Of a stretch of DNA of 51,357 bases, positions 31,799 through 41,289 are shown piece by piece. Every line of letters starts with the position of its first letter. The first letter of the stretch is position 1. Origin of the DNA: Bacteroidales bacterium UBA5072. Lineage in GTDB: Bacteria > Bacteroidota > Bacteroidia > Bacteroidales > UBA10428. Under the pieces are notes generated by a model. The model saw only the letters and a list, made by a program, of their open reading frames with translations, was not told the origin of the DNA and did no database searches. Both the position numbers and the translations under genes were made by a program. The stretch covers positions 1 through 51,357 of the forward strand of contig DIAS01000065.1 in NCBI GenBank assembly GCA_002415855.1. Direction: 5' to 3'.

Positions 31799-34447
31799 AT
31801 GTATGTTTTTCTTTCAAAAAGGAGCCTTCTGCTGATCCTATTTTCATTAGTTCATATCTTAATATGGTCGCAACAGGAAAATGATTTAAGAATTTCGGGA
31901 CATTACTCAGGAATATCTCTGATTGCCGCCCTGCGTCAGATTGAAACCGATTACCCGGTGAAGTTCTACTATAAAGAGGCATGGTTTGCCCGTGATACCG
32001 TAGATATTTTATTTGATGACAAGGATTTAGGCGATGCAGTAAAAACCATGCTCAATGGTCGGCCCTATACCTTTAAGATCATTCATGGAAGTCAGGTAGT
32101 AATACTGCCCAGGGATGAAGTTGCCATGCTGATAGGTGCCATGCTGAATTACAGCAACAATAGCGATCTCGACAGGACATTCATCCAGGTGGGTGACCTG
32201 GAAGAGGCGGGAAGACAAAAAACAGTTGCCCTGACGGGCAAGATAACTGACGGGAAAACCGGAGACCCGATCATTGGTGCCGTTGTCCAGGTAAATAACC
32301 TGCAACAGGGTGTTGTATCCGGACTGGATGGCAGGTATAAGCTCACCCTCAGTCCGGGCTTATATACCCTGGCTGTGTCAAGTGTTGGTTTTGAGAAGAA
32401 TGAATACCATGTCAAACTGGTTGGCGACGGGGATCTGAACCTTGAGCTTTTCGACAAGTCAATCGCCCTGGAAGACATCGTTATTTACGGGCAAAGGCTG
32501 GACCGCAATGTCAGCAGTCACCAGATGAGTCTTGTTGAACTTGACGTCAAGAGTATCAAACAACTGCCTTCCATATCCGGCAGCAAAGATATCTTAAAGG
32601 GCCTGACCACCATGCCGGGTGTCAAATCGATCGGTGAATTCAGCTCCGGGATTAATGTCAGGGGCGGCGGGGAGGATCAGAACCTGTATCTCTTCAACGG
32701 TGCACCTCTGTTTAACACCTCACATGTTCTTGGGCTGGTCTCTGTTATAAATCCTGATGCAGTAGACAAGCTTTTTCTTTATAAAGGTCATATTCCGGCG
32801 ATATATGGAGAACGGGTCTCCTCGGTCATCGATATCAGGACCAATGAAACACCACCGGAGCGCTTCAGTTTTAAGGGCGGGATCGGATTGTATGATAGCA
32901 AGCTGATGGTTATGGTGCCTGTGGTAAAGGATAAGGTGTTTTTTGAATTGGGGGGCCGCACCTATTATTCCAACTGGATCCTGAAGAATTCAAATGATAA
33001 TGATCTCAGGAACAGCCTGGCATCCTTTTATGATCTCAATGGCACCCTTCATGTTCAATTGGCTAAAAGCCGGCTCACATTTTCGGGATATACCTGCTAT
33101 GATGAATTCCGGTTTGCCTCGGAAGTAAAATACTCCTACGGCAGTAACCTGGGTTCCGTAACCTGGAATTACATGCTTGGCTCCAACCTTTCTTCTACAT
33201 TCAGCCTGTCCTACAGCAGTTACGATGTTGCCAAGGACGATATCAGCAAGAACAACATGCAAAGTCGCACCGAGTCAGGGATTCAGCATACAGCACTTAA
33301 ATACAGGATAAAATACAGCGGCATTCAAAAGCACAATATTGATATCGGGTTTGGTGTAGTGGATTACCAGATCGATCCCGGGAAACAAACACCGCTGAAT
33401 GAGATGTCGCTTGTTACGACCACTTCACTACCGGCAGTACTGGGCTATGAAGGCGCCGTTTTCATCAATGATGAATATACCTTGAATGAATACATTACCC
33501 TCAACGCGGGTTTGCGAGTTTCGGGCTACAGATCTGAAGGTCAGGAAGATTATTACGGATGGGAACCTCGTCTTTCTTTCAAGATCCAGCTGAATGATGT
33601 CAGCTCCTTTAAGATGAGCTACAACAGGAACATTCAGTACCTGTCGCTGGTCTCCGCTTCTTCCGTTGCAACGCCTTCTGATATATGGGTGCTGGCCCAT
33701 GATGAGATTAAGCCATTGATTGCAAATCAGTTCGCAGTGGGGTATTACCGCAATTTCTCCAATAACAGTATCGAGACCTCTGTGGAAGTTTATTATAAGG
33801 GACTGACCAACATCATTGAATACATGAACGGAGCGCAACTCGAAATGAACCCGGACATGGAGAGTCTGCTCCTGAATGCTGAAGGCAGGAACTACGGCAT
33901 TGAAACGATGCTCAAAAAGAACACCGGGAAATTTGACGGTTGGATCACCTACACTTACTCCAGATCCCTGCGGAAAACATCGGGCGTGTTACCTGAGGAA
34001 AAGATCAGCAACAACCAGTATTTTCCATCCTCATACGACAAGCCCCATGATTTTACAACGGTCATTAATTATCACCTCAACAAGCGTGTTACCTTCGGTG
34101 CCAATTTTACCTATTCCACAGGCAGACCCATAACCCTTCCTGAGCATAAATACGGTGCAGGTAATGAAACTGCAGTCGTGTTCTCCGATAAAAATGAATA
34201 CCGCATCCCGGACTATCACAGGCTTGATATTTCACTTACCATTGATGAAAGCCTGAAATTAACCAAGAAATGGAAAGGAAGCTGGTCCTTCTCACTTTTA
34301 AATGTTTATGGCAGAAAGAATGCGTATACCCTATTTTATAAGAAAGAGGAACCCAATGTTTCAAACGGCTATAATCATTATGCATTATACAAGCTATATC
34401 TTATCGGCCGACCGGTTCCGGCCATTACCTATTCGTTCATATTTTAA
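31799..34447 (+). CDS. TonB-dependent outer-membrane transporter with N-terminal STN and carboxypeptidase-regulatory domains
   Basis: 882 residues. After a signal peptide (to about 25) comes an STN-like domain (about 28-105; SGISLIAALRQIETDYPVKF). A carboxypeptidase-regulatory-like domain follows (about 140-225; GKITDGKTGDPIIGAVVQV), then the plug (about 250-350; GGGEDQNLYLFNGAPLFNTS and KGHIPAIYGERVSSVIDIRT) and a beta-barrel ending ITYSFIF. STN domains often signal to an anti-sigma factor, but no FecI/FecR pair is present. The stop overlaps the DUF4249 start (TAATG), so the two are translationally coupled. The substrate is unknown. Confidence 0.93.
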   Translation: MYVFLSKRSLLLILFSLVHILIWSQQENDLRISGHYSGISLIAALRQIETDYPVKFYYKEAWFARDTVDILFDDKDLGDAVKTMLNGRPYTFKIIHGSQVVILPRDEVAMLIGAMLNYSNNSDLDRTFIQVGDLEEAGRQKTVALTGKITDGKTGDPIIGAVVQVNNLQQGVVSGLDGRYKLTLSPGLYTLAVSSVGFEKNEYHVKLVGDGDLNLELFDKSIALEDIVIYGQRLDRNVSSHQMSLVELDVKSIKQLPSISGSKDILKGLTTMPGVKSIGEFSSGINVRGGGEDQNLYLFNGAPLFNTSHVLGLVSVINPDAVDKLFLYKGHIPAIYGERVSSVIDIRTNETPPERFSFKGGIGLYDSKLMVMVPVVKDKVFFELGGRTYYSNWILKNSNDNDLRNSLASFYDLNGTLHVQLAKSRLTFSGYTCYDEFRFASEVKYSYGSNLGSVTWNYMLGSNLSSTFSLSYSSYDVAKDDISKNNMQSRTESGIQHTALKYRIKYSGIQKHNIDIGFGVVDYQIDPGKQTPLNEMSLVTTTSLPAVLGYEGAVFINDEYTLNEYITLNAGLRVSGYRSEGQEDYYGWEPRLSFKIQLNDVSSFKMSYNRNIQYLSLVSASSVATPSDIWVLAHDEIKPLIANQFAVGYYRNFSNNSIETSVEVYYKGLTNIIEYMNGAQLEMNPDMESLLLNAEGRNYGIETMLKKNTGKFDGWITYTYSRSLRKTSGVLPEEKISNNQYFPSSYDKPHDFTTVINYHLNKRVTFGANFTYSTGRPITLPEHKYGAGNETAVVFSDKNEYRIPDYHRLDISLTIDESLKLTKKWKGSWSFSLLNVYGRKNAYTLFYKKEEPNVSNGYNHYALYKLYLIGRPVPAITYSFIF

Positions 34448-35532
34448 TGGTTAAGGCTATGCAAAAATACCTTACTTCGGTTTTTATCCTGCTGGTGCTG
34501 ATTATCTCATCCTCCTGCAAAGAACTTTACTACTCCGATGAAATTGGTTCGGATGATTGGGTCCCGGTCATCCAGGGCACGATCATGGAAGGCACCTCTC
34601 CTGTAGTAACGCTTTCATGGGCGTCCGGTTATTATGACAAAGAGGTCCAGTATATCAGTGATGCATCGGTTACTATTACAGACGATACCGGCAATGAGAT
34701 TGTATTATCCGAAGAAACCAAAGGGACCTATGTCAATTACAGTTATACGGGTGTCCAGGGTGCTACCTACACCCTGCATGTGCTGATGTCCGGAGGAGAT
34801 GAATTCACATCGGCACCCGTAACCATTCCGGTAAGACCGGTAATCGACAGTGTGTATGCCAATCCTGAGGAGATAACGGTTTACCTGTATGACTATTCCG
34901 GTGCACCCGTCACCGAAAAGCGCAAGGGCCTTTATATCATGTCGGACCTCAGTAACAGCGGAGACACCACATTGTATTACCGGTTTAATACTTATATCGT
35001 CAAGGAAATGACATTCGTGCAAAATCCGGGCTCGTTAAATGCCAGACAGGGATATACCTGGGTAGCCTATACGCTCGATGATCTTTATACCATTGAAAAT
35101 TCCATACCCCTTGCCGGGAAGCAGGTTGTACCTGAACATGACATGGGTTTCCTGGAATACGTATATGAAGCATCCAGGGGGAACAGACAATCAACAGCAC
35201 CTTATACAACCGGATGGGTGGTTGTGACCAAAGTGTACGCCATTCCCAGGAGTGTATATGATTACTACTATACCATGAAGGAACAGTTAAATGCCGATGA
35301 CCAGATTTTCGCTCCTGTGCCGGGCCAGATCAAGTCGAACATCACCTGTGTGAATAACCCCGAAAAACAGCTTGCAGGAGTGTTTGAAGCCGCTTCATTG
35401 GCAGTGTCCTATAAATTTTTTCATTATATCGACCTGAATCTTTATACTTCAAAAGACCTGCCTGATTTTCCGGAAGGAATAACCAGCGGAACCACCATCG
35501 GATATCCCCCGAGTTTCTGGGTAACTTTATAA
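34447..35532 (+). CDS. DUF4249-family outer-membrane lipoprotein
   Basis: 361 residues. The signal peptide ends at the lipobox IISSSC and is followed by KELYYSDEIG. The mature protein is beta-rich and has the DUF4249 pattern: an early extended segment VIQGTIMEGTSPVVTLSWAS, then SDASVTITDDTGNE and GATYTLHVL, and a C-terminal half with YYTMKEQLNADDQIFAPVPGQ. DUF4249 proteins are typically encoded next to TonB-dependent transporters and may serve as a lid or capture subunit, analogous to SusD. The ATG at 34447 overlaps the transporter stop; a second ATG at 34459 is also possible. Confidence 0.88.
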   Translation: MVKAMQKYLTSVFILLVLIISSSCKELYYSDEIGSDDWVPVIQGTIMEGTSPVVTLSWASGYYDKEVQYISDASVTITDDTGNEIVLSEETKGTYVNYSYTGVQGATYTLHVLMSGGDEFTSAPVTIPVRPVIDSVYANPEEITVYLYDYSGAPVTEKRKGLYIMSDLSNSGDTTLYYRFNTYIVKEMTFVQNPGSLNARQGYTWVAYTLDDLYTIENSIPLAGKQVVPEHDMGFLEYVYEASRGNRQSTAPYTTGWVVVTKVYAIPRSVYDYYYTMKEQLNADDQIFAPVPGQIKSNITCVNNPEKQLAGVFEAASLAVSYKFFHYIDLNLYTSKDLPDFPEGITSGTTIGYPPSFWVTL

Positions 35533-35537
35533 AAACT

Positions 35538-37328
35538 ATGAATCGGATTGATCGAAAAAAAAGCCTGAACCATTCCGTACTGGTTCTCTGCATGGCAATT
35601 CTACTGGCATTTGCCGGGGATCTCTGGGAATGCCGGGCCATACAAGCCATGAATGTTGGTTCAGACGGGAGCTGTGAGAAGATCTATGTTCATCTGGATA
35701 AGACTGTATATGTTGCCGGAGAAAACATTCAGTATAAGGTATATATCATTAATGGCAATAAACCTCTGCAGCCGCCGGAGAGCAAAATACTTTATTTTTC
35801 CCTTGCCGGGTTCAGGGAAAATCTGACCATACAATGGCGAATCAATCTGAAGAACAATACAGCCGAAGGTTCCTGCAGGATTCCTGAAAATGCTGTTGAG
35901 GGCGTTTATATGCTGAAAGCTTATACCAACCGGATGAGGAACAATTCGTCCGAATGTCAGTTTTCGCAAAAGATATTTGTTCTGAACCTTGCACGGGAAA
36001 CGTCGGACAGTATTTTTTTACCTGAAACCCAGGTACTGCCTGAAATGGATACTGTGATTACTGATCAGGATGCCGGGATGAATGTATCCGGCAACAAACC
36101 TGGTATACAGATCAGCGCACTGCAGCCTTCTTACGGGCCCGGGGAAAAGGTTCGTATGGAGATTTCACTGGGACAGATGTCTTACGGAGATACTGCCAAT
36201 CTATCTGTTTCGGTCACCGAAGCTTCCCCCTTTTCGGTGATTTTCAGCAATACCGATATCCAACAGCAGTTCAACCATTCGGCATTACTGAACAGTACCA
36301 AATGTACGTACGGAGTGGAAGACAAAGGATACATCCTGAACGGAAAGGTAAAGAACCGCCTTGATAATTCACCCATTGCCGGCGGCAGGATTATCCTGGG
36401 AATAGTGGACAGTGTTCAGGGGCATTTGCTGTATGCGAGCTCAAATTCCCAGGGGGATTTTTGTTTTTACCTGGATAAGGGTTTTGATAACCGGGAAATC
36501 ATTCTTCAACTGGCAGATCAACCACGGAATTCAGAAGTGACCTGGGAACTGGATAATAAACGGATAACACCTGCCCAGGGCTCTTATATGCCCTATGTAT
36601 TGCGACCTGAACAGAAGGCATTCCTGAACAGCACAAAGGATATCTGGCTGGTGGGTGCGATTTACAATCCATTGCCCGACACTGTTCAGCCTGTGCCAAT
36701 AAGTTACAGCTCAAATTACTCCAGCAAGCCCGATTTGGTCGTTTACCCGTCTGATTACGCTGAGTTAGTGAACTTTAAGGAGATAGATGACAATATTCTG
36801 CCCTCAACCCGGTTTATCGAAAGAAACGGAGAGCGCATAATTCAGGTTTTCGATCTCTGGTCAGGCGACTGGTATGCCAACAGCACCGTTCTTCTGAATA
36901 ATATCCCTTTCACGGATATGAATTACATCGGCGTGTTGGGTACAAATGATATACAAAGGATCGAAGTTTTTTATGCAAGTTATCTCATCGGGGGACTTAC
37001 TTTTAGCGGATTGGTTTCCGTTTATACCAAAGACCATAAAATTCCGGCGCCCTATCTGAAGAACCGCGCCTATGTTTATCAGAACACAGTGATTCCCACA
37101 AATGATCGGCGGCTGAAGAAGTCTGCCGTACCAATACGTTTGGACGATCATTTCCCCGATTTCAGAACCAGTCTTTGCTGGGAGCCGGAAATTAAGGTCA
37201 CCGGTAACGGAACGCTGGTCATCGATTTTACCACCTCACAGCTCACGGGCAGTTACATCATCAATGTGCAGGGTATAAGTTCCGACGGCAGTCCATTAAG
37301 TTCAACGGCATCATTCGAGGTTAAATAA
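35538..37328 (+). CDS. Exported MG2-like protein with a barrel-less TonB plug-like domain
   Basis: 596 residues with a signal peptide. Domains in order: an MG2-like beta-sandwich (about 45-150; EKIYVHLDKTVYVAGENIQY and AVEGVYMLKAYTNRMRN); a second Ig/MG-like domain (about 190-250); and a carboxypeptidase-regulatory-like stretch (about 260-330; GKVKNRLDNSPIAGGRIIL). Next is a segment (about 395-505) like a TonB plug, with VLLNNIPFTDMNYIGVLG, then NDIQRIEVFYASYLIGGLTF and VSVYTKD. The last about 80 residues are beta-rich. No barrel follows. It starts 5 bp after the DUF4249 gene, so it should act with the transporter, probably in the periplasm or on the outer membrane. Confidence 0.75.
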   Translation: MNRIDRKKSLNHSVLVLCMAILLAFAGDLWECRAIQAMNVGSDGSCEKIYVHLDKTVYVAGENIQYKVYIINGNKPLQPPESKILYFSLAGFRENLTIQWRINLKNNTAEGSCRIPENAVEGVYMLKAYTNRMRNNSSECQFSQKIFVLNLARETSDSIFLPETQVLPEMDTVITDQDAGMNVSGNKPGIQISALQPSYGPGEKVRMEISLGQMSYGDTANLSVSVTEASPFSVIFSNTDIQQQFNHSALLNSTKCTYGVEDKGYILNGKVKNRLDNSPIAGGRIILGIVDSVQGHLLYASSNSQGDFCFYLDKGFDNREIILQLADQPRNSEVTWELDNKRITPAQGSYMPYVLRPEQKAFLNSTKDIWLVGAIYNPLPDTVQPVPISYSSNYSSKPDLVVYPSDYAELVNFKEIDDNILPSTRFIERNGERIIQVFDLWSGDWYANSTVLLNNIPFTDMNYIGVLGTNDIQRIEVFYASYLIGGLTFSGLVSVYTKDHKIPAPYLKNRAYVYQNTVIPTNDRRLKKSAVPIRLDDHFPDFRTSLCWEPEIKVTGNGTLVIDFTTSQLTGSYIINVQGISSDGSPLSSTASFEVK

Positions 37329-37339
37329 GAAGCATCATC

Positions 37340-38038
37340 ATGAAGAAAATATTATATATCCTGGCCCTGTTTACTTTTAACAGTATCCATGCACAGCAGG
37401 ACAACTGTTCCTGCCAGTCGGCTGACGATTATACGATGAATCTCCGGGAGGGCCTTATGGGTTTGGAATACCGAAATCCTTTGAAAGGTTATTCAGGGAA
37501 CCAGTTTTATGGAGAATGGACCAAAGGAGAGTTAAGGTTCAGTAACGGGAATATCATTTCAGGCATTGATCTGCGTTATGAAACTTACCTGGATGAGCTT
37601 TTATGGTTAAGGGACATTGACTATAAAGCAGGGATATTGAACAAGGAGGAGGTTTCGGGGTTCAGCTTTTATGATCCGCTCAGCAACCAGAACATCAGCT
37701 TTGTTAAACGGGAAACAAGGTTTCCGTTCGATACGGAGCCGGTAGACCGGTATCTGGAGATCCTTGTGCAGGGTGAGTTGACACTGTATGCATTCAGGAA
37801 TGTGACCAAATCGCCGGGTGATTTCAGTCTGATCAACACCACCAAGTATCTGTTGTATGCAGGTGATCGTTCAGCCATCATCCGGCTGAGCAAGCGAGAC
37901 CTGTTGCGTTGCCCGGTGATTGATAAGATAAAGATGAAGGCTGTTTTCCGTTCAAATACAGTTAATGTGGAGAACAACGAGGAAGAAATGGCCTGGGCTG
38001 TGAGGTTGTACAACCAGCAGCAGGAGACAACAAAATAA
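37340..38038 (+). CDS. Small exported protein of unknown function
   Basis: 232 residues with a signal peptide (MKKILYILALFTFNSIHAQ). The mature protein begins QQDNCSCQSADD, a short Cys-containing motif, and continues with a mixed fold. Recognisable stretches are NGNIISGIDLRYETYLDELLW and KYLLYAGDRSAIIRLSKRDLL. No family was recognised. It starts 11 bp after the MG2-like gene and is the last of the four-gene unit; the hairpin at 38038-38068 follows directly. Confidence 0.7.
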   Translation: MKKILYILALFTFNSIHAQQDNCSCQSADDYTMNLREGLMGLEYRNPLKGYSGNQFYGEWTKGELRFSNGNIISGIDLRYETYLDELLWLRDIDYKAGILNKEEVSGFSFYDPLSNQNISFVKRETRFPFDTEPVDRYLEILVQGELTLYAFRNVTKSPGDFSLINTTKYLLYAGDRSAIIRLSKRDLLRCPVIDKIKMKAVFRSNTVNVENNEEEMAWAVRLYNQQQETTK

Positions 38039-38068
38039 ACGGAGCACAGTAAAGAACTGCACTCCGTT
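38038..38068. terminator. Hairpin terminator after the TonB/DUF4249 operon
   Basis: The 12-nt arms (38038-38049 and 38057-38068) pair at 10 of 12 positions around a 7-nt loop; the outer AACGGAG/CTCCGTT stem is perfect. It starts at the last base of the upstream stop codon and lies between convergent genes. No strong T-run follows on the plus strand. Confidence 0.5.
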
Positions 38069-38105
38069 CACAGGTCACCTGCAGGGTGCTTTGTATCAAG
38101 GGTGG

Positions 38106-39038
38106 TTAAACCAGGATCTTTGTTGTTAAATTGGTAATGCTGGTCTTGATGGCATCAAACGGTTTATTGTCTTTGGTCCTGTCCTGCTCTACAACCATAT
38201 ATTTCATGCCGGCAATATCCTTGGCAGCCAGAATCTCCTTGAAGTTAATCACCCCGTCACCAACAGGTGCAAAATCGTCTTCTCCATCGGTGGTGAAATA
38301 AGGAGCTTCCTTGGTATACATGTCCTTCATGTGGAAAAGCTGGAAACGGCCCGGGTATTTTTTAAAGATCTCAACCGGGTTTTGGCCGGCCTTAGTGGTC
38401 CAGAAGAGGTCAATCTCCATGGTAACCAGGTCTTTGTCGAGTTCAACCATAAATACGTCATAATAAGGCACTTTCCCTTCCACGGTGGCGAATTCGAAAT
38501 TGTGGTTGTGGTACCCGAACTGCATGCCGTTTTCTTTCATGATCGCACCAACCTTGTTCCAGTCGGCCACCATTTTCTGATAGCTGGCAATAGTGTTGCG
38601 GGCTTCCGGAACAACCCAGGGTTGCACGCAATACTTGACACCCAGTTTGGCATGATCCTCAGCCATTTTTTTGGCATTGTCCAGTGTAATACCCTCTGCT
38701 TCAACCTGGGTATGACTGCTGAGGATTTCCATCCCAAAGGCAGCAACCAGCTTTTTGAATTCGGTGGGTTCATAACCGTAAAACTTGCCGTTGGCATATC
38801 CGGCCAGTTCAATGTATTTATAGCCGATATCAGAAACCTTCCTCAGAGAACCCGGAACGTCGGCAGCCATGGCATCACGGATTGTATATAACTGCAAAGC
38901 CAGGCCGAAGGTCTTCGGATCAACCAGGGTTGGTTCCGGCACAGGTGCACCGGAAGTGTACTGTGAAAGAACAAATGCTCCTATTGTACCAGAAGCTGAC
39001 CATCTTAGGAAATCCCTTCTCGATTGTTTTGTTTTCAT
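38106..39038 (-). CDS. Tat-exported sugar phosphate isomerase/epimerase-like TIM-barrel protein
   Basis: 310 residues in the xylose isomerase-like AP endonuclease 2 superfamily. The N terminus SRRDFLRWSA is a twin-arginine signal, so the folded protein is exported to the periplasm. TIM-barrel motifs include LQLYTIRD, KYIELAGY, YHNHNFEF (metal ligands) and MEIDLFWTTKAGQNP, with KYMVVEQDRTKDNKP near the C terminus. The intact family ligand pattern suggests an active metal enzyme, possibly on a glucoside or keto-sugar. It lies 72 bp downstream of the GH16 gene on the same strand and may be read with it. Confidence 0.85.
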   Translation of the reverse strand: MKTKQSRRDFLRWSASGTIGAFVLSQYTSGAPVPEPTLVDPKTFGLALQLYTIRDAMAADVPGSLRKVSDIGYKYIELAGYANGKFYGYEPTEFKKLVAAFGMEILSSHTQVEAEGITLDNAKKMAEDHAKLGVKYCVQPWVVPEARNTIASYQKMVADWNKVGAIMKENGMQFGYHNHNFEFATVEGKVPYYDVFMVELDKDLVTMEIDLFWTTKAGQNPVEIFKKYPGRFQLFHMKDMYTKEAPYFTTDGEDDFAPVGDGVINFKEILAAKDIAGMKYMVVEQDRTKDNKPFDAIKTSITNLTTKILV

Positions 39039-39110
39039 GGTTTGAATATCAATGTTTAATTATTCGTAAGGATAGTATGAATTGCAGAACGGGAATAAAA
39101 ATAGTATAAA

Positions 39111-41144
39111 TTAACGTGCATTCCCAGTTTTAATGAATTTTCTGGTCACAAAATTCTGTTGGTCATCAGTCACTGTAAGAAAATACATGCCGGCGGGCAA
39201 TTGACCCACTTCAATGCTGAATTCCAGGGTCTGTGTCGCGCCGGTTTCGGAGGCATACCTCAAAACACCGGTATTGTCAGTTATCATTACCTGTTTGATA
39301 CCTGAACGATGGGAAATGAAGATCCTGTCAGTGGCAGGTACGGGATACATAACCAGGTCATCCTGTTCTTTTACGTGTAATCCGGTAGGTACATGATCCT
39401 CAAGGTAAATCCTCCCCATGTTAAAACCACCCACACCCATTTCGATCCTCAAGAGGGTATCGGAGGGTGAAAGTGTCATGGTGACCGGGCTGGTCAACGC
39501 AAAACTTGACCAGCTCCCAGTATAGATTGGTGTCACTGCGTTCAGTTTGGTGACCCCGTTGACCAGGATCTTCAAAGGGCCACGGGTGGTTTGATTCTGA
39601 CTGGCAGTAAGGGCCGAAAAGTAATAAGTACCTGCCTGTTGAACCCGTATGCCGTATTCCAGCCATTCTCCCGAATCAATCCATCCCACATCAACAGCAG
39701 CACCATATACCTCAGTATCGACTGATTCATCTGATCTCGGACCTGTGCCTGAATTACCGGAGGTCGCATCATGGTAAGCAACGCCTTCGCCGCCGAAATC
39801 ATATAGTTCGGGACTGATGGTGCCCGGAATAAGGTGAGGTGCATCCGGATCGGGATAGGGATACTGGCCATAATGCCTTAATATACGGATAATCTCATCG
39901 GAGCCGCATGTGTTTTCAAGGGCAAGCCGAACCGTATCCTTGCCGGTACCCCAGTCGAACACCAGGGTATCATTTCCCTGTCCGCTAACCAGGTTTGCAT
40001 CAGCAGGGATGCTCCAGGTGAATTGTGTACCGCTGAGGTTTGGCGCAACAAGCCGGAGGCCGGTCTGATTATCCGTTACAAAATAGGGGCCGTCAAGCGC
40101 ATAATCTTTCATGGTGACGGGTAATTCGAGGTCATAATTACTGCAGTCGGTAGTAAGATGGCATTGAACATTACCCTGTCCGCAACCCCAATCGACCAGT
40201 ATGGAATTGGAGCCCTGTCCCGAAGCTATTGTTGCCCCTTCCGGCACTGACCAGTCAAACGTGCGGCCATCCTCTTCCATCAGCGAATAGCGGACAGCCT
40301 GTTCATTTTTATATACAGCATTGTTACCCTGTATCTTCAGCAGGGAGGCATCCTGGTAGATCCTGACATAATCAATTTCCATCCTGGCGGGGAACACAGT
40401 ATTATCAACACCTTGCACACCACCCCAGTTTCCGCCAACTGCAATGTTCATGATCAGATAGAATTTTTTGTCGAAAGGCCATGCCTGATAATCCGAAGAA
40501 GAATAATAGCTGAAGTACTTGGTATTGTCAACATAAAAATCCAGCCTGTCGGGTGACCATTCCACAGCATAAAGGTGAAAAGCAGTAAAGGCGTCAGGGA
40601 CCGTAACGGCCGAGCCTTTCTGGGTGCCTTCCGCACCGTTGTAAAGGTCGGTATGAATAGTAGCATGTACCACATTGGGGTCGTATCCGACATGTTCCAT
40701 AATATCGATCTCCCCGCTATTGGGCCACTCCCCGTATGCACTCTCGGAGGGCATCATCCATATGGCCGGCCAGGTGCCTCGTCCTGAAGGTAGTTTTGCC
40801 CTGACCTCGATACGGCCATAAAGCCAGTCACCATTTCCCTTTGAAATCAATCGTGCAGATGTGTAGTTTCTGCTTTGATAGGACTCCAGCCGGGCTTCAA
40901 TGGTAAGAACGCCATCGGCCACCCTGGCGTTTTCCAGCCGTTTTTCTGTATAATACTGAAGTTCGTTGTTTCCCCAGCCTCCGCCGCCGACCTGGTACGA
41001 CCATTTGGTACTGTCGGGCAGGCCGGTGTAGTCAAATTCCTCAGCCCATACCAGTTCATTGCACTGTGACGAGGCATCAGGAGTGAAAGTGCCGGCAGCC
41101 AGCAAAAGGAATACAGCCTGAGAGAAAAGTCTATTTGCAGTCAT
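39111..41144 (-). CDS. T9SS-secreted GH16 beta-glucanase with CBM6-like module
   Basis: 677 residues, exported. After a signal peptide (to about 27) comes a GH16 domain (about 30-265) with the catalytic motif GEIDIMEHVG: Glu145 nucleophile, Asp147, Glu150 acid/base. Two PKD-like repeats follow (FDWSVPEGATIASGQGSNSI and FTWSIPADANLVSGQGNDTL), then a CBM6-like module (about 430-580; WIDSGEWLEYGIRVQQ). The last about 75 residues (VMYPVPATDRIFISH to VTRKFIKTG) are a type IX secretion sorting domain, so the enzyme is released or surface-bound. It is expected to cut beta-1,3 or beta-1,3/1,4-glucans such as laminarin. Confidence 0.93.
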   Translation of the reverse strand: MTANRLFSQAVFLLLAAGTFTPDASSQCNELVWAEEFDYTGLPDSTKWSYQVGGGGWGNNELQYYTEKRLENARVADGVLTIEARLESYQSRNYTSARLISKGNGDWLYGRIEVRAKLPSGRGTWPAIWMMPSESAYGEWPNSGEIDIMEHVGYDPNVVHATIHTDLYNGAEGTQKGSAVTVPDAFTAFHLYAVEWSPDRLDFYVDNTKYFSYYSSSDYQAWPFDKKFYLIMNIAVGGNWGGVQGVDNTVFPARMEIDYVRIYQDASLLKIQGNNAVYKNEQAVRYSLMEEDGRTFDWSVPEGATIASGQGSNSILVDWGCGQGNVQCHLTTDCSNYDLELPVTMKDYALDGPYFVTDNQTGLRLVAPNLSGTQFTWSIPADANLVSGQGNDTLVFDWGTGKDTVRLALENTCGSDEIIRILRHYGQYPYPDPDAPHLIPGTISPELYDFGGEGVAYHDATSGNSGTGPRSDESVDTEVYGAAVDVGWIDSGEWLEYGIRVQQAGTYYFSALTASQNQTTRGPLKILVNGVTKLNAVTPIYTGSWSSFALTSPVTMTLSPSDTLLRIEMGVGGFNMGRIYLEDHVPTGLHVKEQDDLVMYPVPATDRIFISHRSGIKQVMITDNTGVLRYASETGATQTLEFSIEVGQLPAGMYFLTVTDDQQNFVTRKFIKTGNAR

Positions 41145-41175
41145 AGGAGAAATTTTCGTAGGTTAATACTGGAAT

Positions 41176-41183
41176 CAAAGATA
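41176..41183 (-). promoter_or_regulatory. -7 element TATCTTTG of the GH16 gene
   Basis: The minus strand reads TATCTTTG, an exact TAnnTTTG match, 31 bases before the GH16 ATG; predicted start near 41169. No clear -33 element. It is divergent from the rpsL promoter. Confidence 0.5.
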
Positions 41184-41218
41184 GGGTTAAAAATTATAAA
41201 AGATTTTTTTGGTACTTG

Positions 41219-41248
41219 TTGTTTTTGAGAAAAAAACATCTACCTTTG
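41219..41248 (+). promoter_or_regulatory. Promoter of the str-S10-spc ribosomal cluster
   Basis: TTG (41219-41221), 19 bp, TACCTTTG (41241-41248). The -7 element is an exact match. Predicted initiation near 41255 leaves an approximately 35-nt leader before rpsL. No autoregulatory leader structure was recognised. Confidence 0.65.
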
Positions 41249-41289
41249 CAAGCCAATTTTGAAGAAAAATTATACAAAATAAAGCAGAA

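Noticed and set aside
38331..38891. 186-codon plus-strand frame over the Tat-exported isomerase gene
   Set aside because: No family features; the minus strand has a Tat signal and TIM-barrel motifs.
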